Origin: Anaerolineales bacterium
GTDB taxonomy: Bacteria; Chloroflexota; Anaerolineae; Anaerolineales; E44-bin32
Direction: 5' to 3'
Assembly (NCBI GenBank): GCA_030642885.1
Contig: DAOWMX010000021.1
Coordinates: forward strand, 1 to 14,984
Length of the DNA stretch: 14,984 nucleotides
Part shown: positions 7,538 through 14,056 of the stretch, piece by piece
How positions within the stretch are numbered: position 1 is the stretch's first letter
Layout of the letters: each line of letters opens with the position of its first letter
The notes under the pieces: generated by a model
What the model was told of the DNA's origin: nothing
Seen by the model: only the letters and a program-made list of their open reading frames with translations
The model's database searches: none
Translations under genes and position numbers: made by a program

Positions 7538-8283
7538 CGGATCACTCCCAGAAGGCTAAGAACAGCGCCGATAACGATCCCGGCAATAATGAGCATTCGC
7601 ACAGCATCTTGCACCCTCAAACTTGCCCTGTGAACTCGTCCCACATTCAGGTACGCTCCACCAGCAAAGATTTCCTCACCGATCAAGGGGTGCTCAGCGG
7701 TCGCATAAAGCAAGGCTTGTGACTGTGCATCATCCGTCCCCGCTAAGACAAAAGCCCCCTGTCTCTCACCGAAATCGGCTGCCAATGCTCCTTCTGCGCC
7801 GAAGGAACCGGCCAGTACGTGAACAGAGATGTCTTCACTGGCCAGCAGAATCGGCAAGTTTGCTACATAGGAAAAGGGGGTGGGTCCTAGCATCCGCCCG
7901 GAGATGGGGCTATAGCGAGGCAAGGCTCTAGCGTCGGAATAAACCTTGCGCAAGGTATCCTGGGCCAAGATTGCCATCGCCCCGTCGCCGGTCGTGGCAA
8001 CAACCGGTTTGTCACTCATCGTCGTCTTCTCGGCAATGCTTGTCAGGATCGCCAGCCCAGCCAGCGCTGGCGCGCAATCGGTCCCGATGACCGACCCGGT
8101 TCCGAGCGACAAGTGGACTCGCTCCCCTGCCTCTACAGCGCGCTCGATCGCTCCATTTAAAGCTTCATAGCCTCTGATAGGACGAAAAGTCGCCGGCCGC
8201 CGTCGATCGATGGTCATGAAGAAAACCAGAAGGCCGACGAACAACAGCAGGATTAAGAGACCGGTGAGATCCACGCCGCTCAT
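7534..8283 (-). CDS. Two-TM protein with central soluble domain (DUF6754-like)
   Basis: This 249-aa protein has a TM helix at each end (about residues 6-24 and 228-247) and a soluble domain between. The domain contains a Gly-rich segment GERVHLSLGTGSVIGTD (53-69), TTGDGAMAIL (97-106), SFGAEGALAADFGER (160-174) and IFAGGAYLNV (205-214). I associate this organisation with DUF6754 proteins known from Chloroflexota. That assignment is from memory of the family and no function is established. ATG 8283 overlaps the TGA of the upstream 83-aa gene as ATGA, with AAGGAAG upstream. Its own stop overlaps the next gene. Both junctions imply translational coupling. Confidence 0.85.
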   Translation of the reverse strand: MSGVDLTGLLILLLFVGLLVFFMTIDRRRPATFRPIRGYEALNGAIERAVEAGERVHLSLGTGSVIGTDCAPALAGLAILTSIAEKTTMSDKPVVATTGDGAMAILAQDTLRKVYSDARALPRYSPISGRMLGPTPFSYVANLPILLASEDISVHVLAGSFGAEGALAADFGERQGAFVLAGTDDAQSQALLYATAEHPLIGEEIFAGGAYLNVGRVHRASLRVQDAVRMLIIAGIVIGAVLSLLGVIR

Positions 8284-8531
8284 AGGGGTTCTTCCTTGTT
8301 CCTGAGCATCACAATCAGATCCGAGATAGCGTCCGGATCTTCCATTATTTTGCCGAATTCATTCCATGTTCCAGAAGGACCGCTCACGAGGGGGTTGAGT
8401 AGGTACGCCGCTTGAGCACCCAATGGCAAAATTGGCCTGCCAGCGTCGAGGAAAGCTGCGACTAAGCCGCCCAGCCCAGATCGACGAAGTATTTGAGCAA
8501 GTCTTCGCTGCACCTTTACCCTTCCCTTCAT
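8280..8531 (-). CDS. Small protein, first gene of the leftward operon
   Basis: This 83-aa protein has a basic amphipathic N-terminus (MKGRVKVQRRLAQILRR), then a hydrophobic stretch GGLVAAFLDAGRPILPLGAQ and an acidic helical C-terminus. The family is not recognised; association with the membrane face is possible. I chose the ATG at 8531 over longer in-frame starts because an extended -10 element (TGCTATACT, 8540-8548) lies just upstream of it. The extra upstream codons would also run back through the promoter. Its TGA overlaps the ATG of the DUF6754-like gene by 4 bases, so it is part of the same operon and probably its first cistron. Confidence 0.7.
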   Translation of the reverse strand: MKGRVKVQRRLAQILRRSGLGGLVAAFLDAGRPILPLGAQAAYLLNPLVSGPSGTWNEFGKIMEDPDAISDLIVMLRNKEEPL

Positions 8532-8539
8532 CGCCGCGC

Positions 8540-8548
8540 AGTATAGCA
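8540..8548 (-). promoter_or_regulatory. Extended -10 promoter for the leftward membrane/MutL operon
   Basis: On the minus strand TGC-TATACT is a good extended -10 element ending 8 bases before the ATG at 8531. Transcription would start within a base or two of the ATG, giving a leaderless mRNA. The -35 region (TTTCCG at 8563-8568, 17-base spacer) is poor, as is common with extended -10 promoters. Inferred from sequence only. Confidence 0.45.
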
Positions 8549-8650
8549 TAGTCCGCGCGCGCCGGAAACTTGCTCCACCACACAGATAGGGGAGCGCAGT
8601 CACACCGCTCGATTGTAGACCGCGGTACTATGCGGGTCAAGCGGACGAGA

Positions 8651-8678
8651 TTGCCTTCACTTGGTCTTAGGCTATAAT
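8651..8678 (+). promoter_or_regulatory. Sigma70-type promoter of the nurA-herA operon
   Basis: TTGCCT (8651-8656), a 16-base spacer and a perfect TATAAT (8673-8678). Transcription would begin near 8685, leaving a leader of about 23 bases before the ATG at 8708. The in-frame TTG at 8678 overlaps the -10 box and lies upstream of the start site, so it cannot be the translation start from this promoter. Confidence 0.65.
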
Positions 8679-8707
8679 TGCGAACAGTTGTTCGAAAGAC
8701 AAACAAT

Positions 8708-9892
8708 ATGGGAATCCATCTGCCTTCCTTACTTCCTCAGATGCAAGAGATCGGCCAAGCCCTCTATGAGCGGAGTCTTCAGGTCTCCGCGATGATCCCC
8801 AAAGCAACGAATGCACTGCACTCCACGGCCGAACTCGATCATTCCGAACTTCAATCCAGGATTAAGAAGGCGGGGAATCGCTGGCCAGGTGCAATCCCTA
8901 CCGAAGAAGCGCTCAATCTGACATTTCCGCCGCCTACAGCCCCGCAGAGTCTTCATGTGATCGGCGCCGATGGCTCACAGATCTATCCGGATCGCCACGC
9001 AGCCGCGTTTTATTACCTCATTAACATCGGCAGCATCGTAGTTTCACACGGCAGCGGCAAAGCCCCCACGATCGAACATGAATCCCGGCTCTTTTTTGAA
9101 CTTGAAGACCTTTACGACGAAGCAGATCACCCTGTCCAGAATGCTTATGTAAACCTGCGCCGGGATGTCGCCGAGATGAAAACGCTCGCAGAAAGGGCTG
9201 AAACCCTGGCTGGTGAACAGACTCTCGCAATTCTAGACAACAGCCTTCTACTGTGGATGGCGCTGCAAACCGGCGGATCGATATCTCGGGAGACGGATCG
9301 AACCCTCCAGCAGTACCTGAAGCTGCTCGATCGTTTGCGCTCCACTAAGACTGGACTGGCCGGTTTCATCGACCGCCCCCGGAGCGTAAGTGTGCTCGCT
9401 TTAATCCACCTTGCCGGGCTGCCAGATGATCAGATTAACCAGGAAACGCTACGCCTGACCCCCTTCCGCGGTTTAACGGATCGGGCGATTTTCACCAAAT
9501 TGCTGCCGCCTGGCCATCGCAGCGCGCTCTTCATTTCTGCGTCTCCCCTAAATCGCGACTTCCGTACGGCCGGTCATGAAGTCCATTTCTTCTATCTGAA
9601 TACTGATGCCAAGGGCACGGTTGTCCGCGTCGAAATTCCGTCCTGGGTCGCGCAAGACCCCGAACTGCTCAATCGCGTTCATGCCGGTATTTTAAAGGAT
9701 TGCCAGACGACAGGAGGGTTCCCCTATACGCTGGTGCGAGCCCATGAGTTGGCAGTTATCCCTCCGCAAGAGCGAGCTGCTTTCGAAGATATGCTGCAAC
9801 GGACGCTCCTCGGGCACGACCTGCGACCTACACAATCTCAAAAAGCGCTCACAAAACAGCTCACCGGACAGCGGAAACAACACAGGTTATAA
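8708..9892 (+). CDS. nurA: NurA-domain nuclease
   Basis: This 394-aa protein has the NurA fold signature. Motif I is VIGADGSQIYPDRH (residues 84-97) with the metal-binding Asp88. A second acidic motif LAILDNSLL (173-181) has Asp177. GFIDRPRS (219-226) and a conserved C-terminal block GGFPYTLVRAHELAVI (336-351) follow. NurA proteins are manganese-dependent 5'-3' exo/endonucleases that work with HerA translocase in DNA end resection. The N-terminal ~70 residues are helical and the C-terminal tail (about 365-394) is basic. ATG 8708 was chosen because the longer TTG start lies inside the -10 box. The stop is 11 bases before the next ATG, and herA follows in the same operon. Family confidence is high; whether it acts in housekeeping repair or defence cannot be told from the sequence. 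Confidence 0.9.
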   Translation: MGIHLPSLLPQMQEIGQALYERSLQVSAMIPKATNALHSTAELDHSELQSRIKKAGNRWPGAIPTEEALNLTFPPPTAPQSLHVIGADGSQIYPDRHAAAFYYLINIGSIVVSHGSGKAPTIEHESRLFFELEDLYDEADHPVQNAYVNLRRDVAEMKTLAERAETLAGEQTLAILDNSLLLWMALQTGGSISRETDRTLQQYLKLLDRLRSTKTGLAGFIDRPRSVSVLALIHLAGLPDDQINQETLRLTPFRGLTDRAIFTKLLPPGHRSALFISASPLNRDFRTAGHEVHFFYLNTDAKGTVVRVEIPSWVAQDPELLNRVHAGILKDCQTTGGFPYTLVRAHELAVIPPQERAAFEDMLQRTLLGHDLRPTQSQKALTKQLTGQRKQHRL

Positions 9893-9903
9893 CAGGAGGA
9901 TTG

Positions 9904-10506
9904 ATGCCGGAATCGCCAAAGATGATCGGGCGCGTGACACGCTGTAGTACACGTGGATTCGTGGGCGCCATGCAGATCTCCGAGAACGCGCTCCCTGTGT
10001 TCGGCTCTCTCTGTCAGGCGGAAGCGCAAGGTGGGCGTAGTTATGTTGTCGGGCTGGTGTACGACATCAGCATCACGGATGACCAGTTTGCCCGGCAATT
10101 AGCTGCGCTTGATGAAGTTCCGCAAGAACAAATCGCGGATGGACAACTCAACCGCCAGGTCCCCGTTGAATTCAGCGCTTTGGCCGTCGGTTTCCACGAT
10201 GATGATGGATTTCATCAATCTCTGCCTCCACAACCACCGCTAACATTGGCTTCTGTTTTCAGCATGGTGCCAAATGACGCGGTTGATTTCACCTCGGAGC
10301 TTCATTTCCTGCAGATGATTCTGAACGCGCCTCAACTCCCTGTCGACGAACTTCTCGCGACCTCTTTGCGGTTGTCTGCGCAAGCGAGGCCTGAAGAAGA
10401 ACGCGAGCGGTTTCTGCTTCAAGCCGGCCGCGAAGTCGCCCGTTTGCTCGCACAGGACCTCACTCGCCTGGAGAACATTCTGCGCGGTCTGCGCGCAAAG
10501 GAGTGA
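9904..10506 (+). CDS. HAS-barrel-like protein between nurA and herA
   Basis: This 200-aa protein begins with a small beta domain: MIGRVTRCSTRGFVG at residues 7-21, PVFGSLCQAE at 31-40 and VVGLVYDISI at 48-57. This matches the pattern of the HAS-barrel found at the N-terminus of HerA ATPases, including the neighbouring HerA here (GIVLDGS and FFGIITDIAL). The middle (about 80-150) is mixed, and the C-terminus (about 160-198) is a charged helix, probably a coiled coil. AGGAGG at 9894-9899 lies 4 bases before ATG 9904; the TTG at 9901 is too close to it to be the start. It sits 11 bases after nurA and 57 bases before herA, so it is likely an accessory subunit or adaptor of the NurA-HerA complex. 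The barrel assignment is by pattern, not a search. Confidence 0.8.
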   Translation: MPESPKMIGRVTRCSTRGFVGAMQISENALPVFGSLCQAEAQGGRSYVVGLVYDISITDDQFARQLAALDEVPQEQIADGQLNRQVPVEFSALAVGFHDDDGFHQSLPPQPPLTLASVFSMVPNDAVDFTSELHFLQMILNAPQLPVDELLATSLRLSAQARPEEERERFLLQAGREVARLLAQDLTRLENILRGLRAKE

Positions 10507-10563
10507 GACTATCCTTGACCGCTCACGCCGCATCCATTGATATTAAACGCAAGAGGACGAACA

Positions 10564-12225
10564 ATGTCAGACTCATCTGAACTCGACGCATATTTCGGCC
10601 CCAAACGAGACGAACGCCCTCTCGGAATTGTCCTGGACGGATCGCTTTCCGCCGGTCTGCAGGTGAAACTAGATCCGCGATATGCTATCGAGAAACTCGC
10701 CGTAGGCCGATATGTCGTCATCCAGAGCCGAATAACTGGCAGCACCTTCTTTGGAATCATCACCGACATCGCTCTCGGAGCAACAACGCCCGATCTACTG
10801 CATCATCCGCCTGATGCAGCGGATACTTTCCTTCTCGATGTGTACTCCGGCGGGGTGGCTTATGCAACGCTGCACGTCAGTCCGATGTTAATGCTCGATG
10901 AGGAGGACGATCAACCCCGCCCCATTAAAACGATCCCCTCTCATTTCTCCGCAATCTATGAGGCAACGGCACAGGATGTCGCCCGCGTATTCGGGGAGGA
11001 GGACGATGAGCACTTCTACATCGGAACGCCGCTGGATATGGAAGATGTCCAGGTCAACCTCGATCTAGCCAGATTCGTCGAACGTTCATCCGGAGTATTT
11101 GGCAAGACAGGCACGGGAAAATCATTCGTCACCCGCACGATTCTCGCCGGCATCATCCGCTCAGGTCTGGCCTCGACGCTGATCTTCGACATGCATAACG
11201 ACTACGGGTGGTCGATTAAGGACGAGAGCGGCCGAGAGTACAAAGGACTGAGGCAGCTCTTCCCAGATGGACGCGTTAGTGTGATCACACTTGACGAGGC
11301 GACCTCGCGTGCCCGCGGCAGCAAGTTTGACGGCACCCTTACGATCGGCTACGAGGAGATCGAACCTGAAGACATAGAACTTTTGGCGTCCTTACTCGGG
11401 TTGAGTGACATTCAAACCGGCGCGCTTTACTTCCTTTACCGACGCTTAGGCAAGAAATGGATCTCAAAATTACTGGATGAACAGTACGAGGAAGAGATTC
11501 AGAATATTCTCGAGAGCGGTCGCATTGTGGGAGGCACGCTGGGCGCGATACAGCGTAAGCTCGAATCCTTCATCCCTCGCATGGGATTCCTCGTCCCCGG
11601 TGAAGGATCGAAGGTGGTCGATGATATCTTCCAACGGCTCAACATCGGAACAAGTGTTGTTCTTGAATTCGGTAATTACGGAAACACTCTGGCCGCCTAT
11701 GTATTGGTCGCCAACTATCTCACCCGGCGCATCCATGCAAGCTACGTCCATCGGAAGAATTTGGCCGCCGGGAAGAAAGGCGAAGAACCCCGCCCACTCG
11801 TGATCGTAATCGAGGAAGCCCACAAATTCCTCGACCCAAGCGTCGCCGGGCACACGATCTTCGGCAACATCGCCCGGGAGCTGCGTAAATACAACGTTAC
11901 TTTGCTTATTGTCGATCAACGGCCGAGCGGCATCGAAGATGAGGTGATGAGTCAGATCGGGACCCGGGTGACCTGCTTGCTCGACAACGAAGCCGACATT
12001 CGGGCGGTCTTCTCGGGTGTGAGCGGAGCAAGCGCTCTGCGCGAGGTGCTTGCTCGCCTTGATACCCGCCAGCAGGCGCTCATTTTGGGGCACGCCGTTC
12101 CCATGCCCGTCGTCGTGCGCACACGCGATTACGATCAGCGTTTCTACGCTGCGATGGGTATGGACGAGACCAACGATTCCGCAGGGCAAAAGCCATCCGG
12201 GGAGGATAAACTCTTCCCAGATTGA
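10564..12225 (+). CDS. herA: HerA-type DNA translocase ATPase
   Basis: This 553-aa protein has the layout of the HerA/FtsK superfamily. An N-terminal HAS-barrel (about 18-73) leads to a Walker A motif GVFGKTGTGKSFVT (177-190). The strand TLIFDMHNDYG (205-215), a helical insert (about 265-345) and Walker B PLVIVIEEAHKF (411-422, acidic pair 417-418) follow. The sensor-like strand is TLLIVDQRPSGI (446-457) and the C-terminal segment is ILGHAVPMPVVVRTR (507-521). HerA forms hexamers that pump DNA and stimulate NurA. ATG 10564 is preceded at 6 bases by AAGAGGA, which decides it over a TTG at 10537. The acidic C-terminal tail (about 533-553) is not conserved in pattern. No clear terminator follows; an intergenic repeat cluster begins right after. 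Confidence 0.93.
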   Translation: MSDSSELDAYFGPKRDERPLGIVLDGSLSAGLQVKLDPRYAIEKLAVGRYVVIQSRITGSTFFGIITDIALGATTPDLLHHPPDAADTFLLDVYSGGVAYATLHVSPMLMLDEEDDQPRPIKTIPSHFSAIYEATAQDVARVFGEEDDEHFYIGTPLDMEDVQVNLDLARFVERSSGVFGKTGTGKSFVTRTILAGIIRSGLASTLIFDMHNDYGWSIKDESGREYKGLRQLFPDGRVSVITLDEATSRARGSKFDGTLTIGYEEIEPEDIELLASLLGLSDIQTGALYFLYRRLGKKWISKLLDEQYEEEIQNILESGRIVGGTLGAIQRKLESFIPRMGFLVPGEGSKVVDDIFQRLNIGTSVVLEFGNYGNTLAAYVLVANYLTRRIHASYVHRKNLAAGKKGEEPRPLVIVIEEAHKFLDPSVAGHTIFGNIARELRKYNVTLLIVDQRPSGIEDEVMSQIGTRVTCLLDNEADIRAVFSGVSGASALREVLARLDTRQQALILGHAVPMPVVVRTRDYDQRFYAAMGMDETNDSAGQKPSGEDKLFPD

Positions 12226-12297
12226 TCACTTTGGCTGATTTTCGCCGAATGAATCCTCTCGTGCAGCACCCTGGAGATTTCTCGGAGAGTTTATCCT
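12203..12297. repeat. 12-bp inverted repeat straddling the herA stop
   Basis: AGGATAAACTCT (12203-12214, inside the last herA codons) is perfectly complementary to AGAGTTTATCCT (12286-12297, at the edge of the first long repeat copy). The separation is 71 bases. It could fold in the herA mRNA 3' end. There is no U-tract, so it is not a standard terminator. Confidence 0.5.
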
Positions 12298-12340
12298 GCG
12301 AAGTCCCCGACCAAAGGGAGTGGGGAGCGAAGTCGAAGGG
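12294..12340 (+). repeat. Direct repeat, copy 1 (47 bp)
   Basis: Begins TCCTGCGAAGTCCCCGAC and ends GGGGAGCGAAGTCGAAGGG. It matches copy 2 (12424-12470) at 43 of 47 positions, offset by 130 bases. Confidence 0.85.
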
Positions 12341-12356
12341 CCGCTCCACAACTCTC

Positions 12357-12403
12357 TCGAAATGACATACCGGCAGCGACCATTCAAACGTATGTCATTT
12401 CGA
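12357..12403. repeat. Perfect 14-bp inverted repeat
   Basis: TCGAAATGACATAC (12357-12370) and GTATGTCATTTCGA (12390-12403) with a 19-base loop. It lies between the two long direct repeat copies. A second small hairpin, ACCCCT-GGA-AGGGGT (12404-12418), abuts it. Confidence 0.8.
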
Positions 12404-12423
12404 ACCCCTGGAAGGGGTGCCTG

Positions 12424-12470
12424 TCCTGCGAAGTCCCCGACAAAAGGAAGCGGGGAGCGAAGCCGAAGGG
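12424..12470 (+). repeat. Direct repeat, copy 2 (47 bp)
   Basis: Begins TCCTGCGAAGTCCCCGAC and ends GGGGAGCGAAGCCGAAGGG, 43/47 identical to copy 1. It runs directly into GAGAAATCCCT, the end of the TGTCATTTCGA-type unit. Confidence 0.85.
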
Positions 12471-12564
12471 AGAAATCCCTGAAACGTTTCGATTCATAAT
12501 ACGAGATTCTGCGAAAGTGTAATTCTCCTTAGGCTATTGCTGGATCCTTGACGAGCAACATCAT

Positions 12565-12607
12565 AGGGATTTCTCAGTCGCCGCTTCGCGGCTCTCTCGA
12601 AATGACA
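12565..12607 (-). repeat. TGTCATTTCGA-type palindromic unit, reverse orientation
   Basis: Reads AGGGATTTCTC...CGCTTCGCGG...CTCTCTCGAAATGACA. It is the reverse of the unit that spans 12391-12480, but without the inserted TCCTGCG block. Confidence 0.65.
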
Positions 12608-12620
12608 GGTTACTGACCAA

Positions 12621-12707
12621 TGTCATTCTGAGCCGAAGCGCAGCGAAGGCGAAGAATCTCGTTGTCCCTGGAGGAGAGCTTTCTCGAGATAAGAACGAGA
12701 TTCTTCG
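12621..12707. repeat. TGTCATTCTGA-type unit with 14-bp inverted arms
   Basis: TGTCATTCTGAG (from 12621) leads to CGAAGAATCTCGTT (12650-12663). The exact reverse complement AACGAGATTCTTCG lies at 12694-12707, leaving a 30-base loop. The arms would form a stable stem in RNA or cruciform DNA. Confidence 0.75.
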
Positions 12708-12805
12708 TCGTAATCTGTCTCCCGATTCGTTAGTTAAGAACATTTCTAAAAACTAGCCGGTTGATCCGCTCCAGGTTTCTCTAGACCAGAATCAACATCT
12801 GTCGA

Positions 12806-12834
12806 TTGTACGAATAGAACAACTGTGCTATTCT
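12806..12834 (+). promoter_or_regulatory. Extended -10 promoter of the radical SAM gene
   Basis: TTGTAC (12806-12811), a 17-base spacer ending in TGC, then TATTCT (12829-12834). The -10 ends 7 bases before the ATG at 12842, so the predicted transcript starts at or next to the ATG. There is no Shine-Dalgarno sequence, consistent with a leaderless message. Confidence 0.5.
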
Positions 12835-12841
12835 GTTCCTA

Positions 12842-14056
12842 ATGGAACCAGTAGAAAAACTCGCCATCTCCAGCCGGGAAACAATTTTCGAGGCCGATGG
12901 ACTCCCACTGTTAGGTCGCTCGAATAACCTGACCGGCGGCTTGAAACCGTCCGTGATCAGCAGGCGTTTTGGTGATCCGGACAAGGTCCACCGCGTGCGT
13001 TCTGACGGACACGACTTCCACATCCACCTGGCCGCCAGCGGTGGTGGGCGTAAGCTTCCCCTACTCAAAGCCATGCTCACTTCAGCTTGTGAACGAAATT
13101 GTAATTATTGTCCCTTTCGTGCCGGCCGCGATTTCCGCAGGGTGACTTTCCAACCAGAAGAGCTTGCGCAGACATTCTTTAATGCTCATCGTTCCGGGCT
13201 TGCCGAAGGACTCTTCCTCTCGACTGGCATCTTTGCCGGTGGAATAAACACACAGAACAAACTTCTAGAAACGGCCGAGATTCTCCGCAAGAAACTCCAC
13301 TACCGCGGTTACCTGCACCTTAAGATCATGCCTGGGGCGGAACGCGGGCAGGTGCTGCGGGCGATGAAGCTCGCCGACCGCATATCGACAAATCTTGAGG
13401 CCCCCAATGCGTCTTGCCTTTTGAAATTAGCCCCACAGAAGGCGTTTCAAGAGGAGTTGGTATCTCCCCTTCAATGGGCGCAAGAGATACGCCAAACCCT
13501 GCCAGCCCATCTTGGGTGGCGCAGTCGTTGGCCTTCCATCACTACACAATTCGTTGTTGGCCCCGCGGGAGAGACGGATCTGGACCTCTTGAGCACTGTC
13601 GACAATTTGTTTCACCAGACAGGACTGCAGCGCGCCTATTTTGAGACGTTCAGCCCCGTTAAAGGGACACCGATGGAGGGTCACCCTCCAGAAGATCCAC
13701 AACGAAAGGTACGGCTCTACCAGGCTTCATTTCTGCTGCGCGATTACGGTTTTGATCTGGAGGAACTCCCCTTCAGTTTATCGGGCAATCTCCCTAAAGA
13801 GCGTGATCCCAAGGTAGCTTATGCGGATCAGGTTATCCGCGAGAATCCTGTCGAGGTAAACAGAGCCGATCGCAGCGAGCTTCTGCGTGTACCCGGGATC
13901 GGACCACGCGGCGCAGATCAGATCTTGAAAGCCCGCCGCTCATCTTCAATTCGCGAACTTGGTCAACTCCGCCGTTTTGGAATCCTCACCGAACGCGCCG
14001 CACCCTATATCACCCTGGATGGGTCCGCCCCCTCAACACAGCTCACCCTTTTCTAG
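12842..14056 (+). CDS. Radical SAM protein with helix-hairpin-helix domain, putative DNA repair/modification
   Basis: This 404-aa protein has the 4Fe-4S radical SAM motif CERNCNYC (Cys83, 87, 90) followed by the usual beta/alpha pattern, with FLSTGIFAGG at 125-134. A C-terminal helix-hairpin-helix region (about 336-380; NRADRSELLRVPGIGPRGAD) should bind DNA. This architecture matches the putative DNA modification/repair radical SAM family (TIGR03916 type), whose members are often encoded beside a uracil-DNA glycosylase; none is seen here. The protein ends in QLTLF (400-404), which fits the bacterial sliding-clamp-binding consensus QLxLF. ATG 12842 has no Shine-Dalgarno but directly follows an extended -10 element. 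The stop overlaps that of the converging membrane gene by 4 bases. The substrate is unknown. Confidence 0.9.
   Translation: MEPVEKLAISSRETIFEADGLPLLGRSNNLTGGLKPSVISRRFGDPDKVHRVRSDGHDFHIHLAASGGGRKLPLLKAMLTSACERNCNYCPFRAGRDFRRVTFQPEELAQTFFNAHRSGLAEGLFLSTGIFAGGINTQNKLLETAEILRKKLHYRGYLHLKIMPGAERGQVLRAMKLADRISTNLEAPNASCLLKLAPQKAFQEELVSPLQWAQEIRQTLPAHLGWRSRWPSITTQFVVGPAGETDLDLLSTVDNLFHQTGLQRAYFETFSPVKGTPMEGHPPEDPQRKVRLYQASFLLRDYGFDLEELPFSLSGNLPKERDPKVAYADQVIRENPVEVNRADRSELLRVPGIGPRGADQILKARRSSSIRELGQLRRFGILTERAAPYITLDGSAPSTQLTLF
14039..14053 (+). other. C-terminal QLTLF, candidate beta-clamp-binding motif
   Basis: Codons for Gln-Leu-Thr-Leu-Phe, the last five residues of the radical SAM protein. 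The sequence fits the QL[SD]LF-like pentapeptide by which repair proteins and polymerases bind DnaN. It is placed on a flexible end after the HhH domain, as in known clamp clients. Confidence 0.5.

Larger units (their letters stand above)
12226..12828. repeat. Gene-free region made of short diverged palindromic repeats
   Basis: About 600 bases without a supportable gene. They contain several copies of two related motifs. One is TGTCATTTCGA...GAAGCGA...GAGAAATCCCT with its reverse; the other is TGTCATTCTGAG...GCGAAGAATCTCGTT with its reverse. Shared blocks include CTCTCTCGAAATGACA at 12352-12367 and 12592-12607, GAGAAATCCCT (12470-12480) opposing AGGGATTTCTC (12565-12575), and ACGAGATTCT at 12501-12510 and 12695-12704. 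This resembles the small interspersed palindromic repeats scattered between genes in many environmental bacterial genomes. No transposase is present, so they may be non-autonomous. Confidence 0.75.

Noticed and set aside
8359..8706. 115-codon minus-strand ORF over the nurA promoter
   Set aside because: Crosses both divergent promoters and overlaps the 83-aa gene in another frame. No coding character.
8678..8707. Longer TTG start for nurA
   Set aside because: The TTG is the tail of the TATAAT -10 box and would lie upstream of the transcript start.
10537..10563. Longer TTG start for herA
   Set aside because: ATG 10564 has AAGAGGA at ideal spacing; the TTG has no ribosome site and the extra residues do not look like family sequence.
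11470..12189. 239-codon minus-strand ORF opposite herA
   Set aside because: Lies entirely within herA, whose Walker motifs prove the plus strand. No independent signals.
12294..12470. Possible CRISPR (two 47-bp direct repeats)
   Set aside because: Only two imperfect copies, with a spacer of 83 bases that itself contains inverted repeats. No cas genes.
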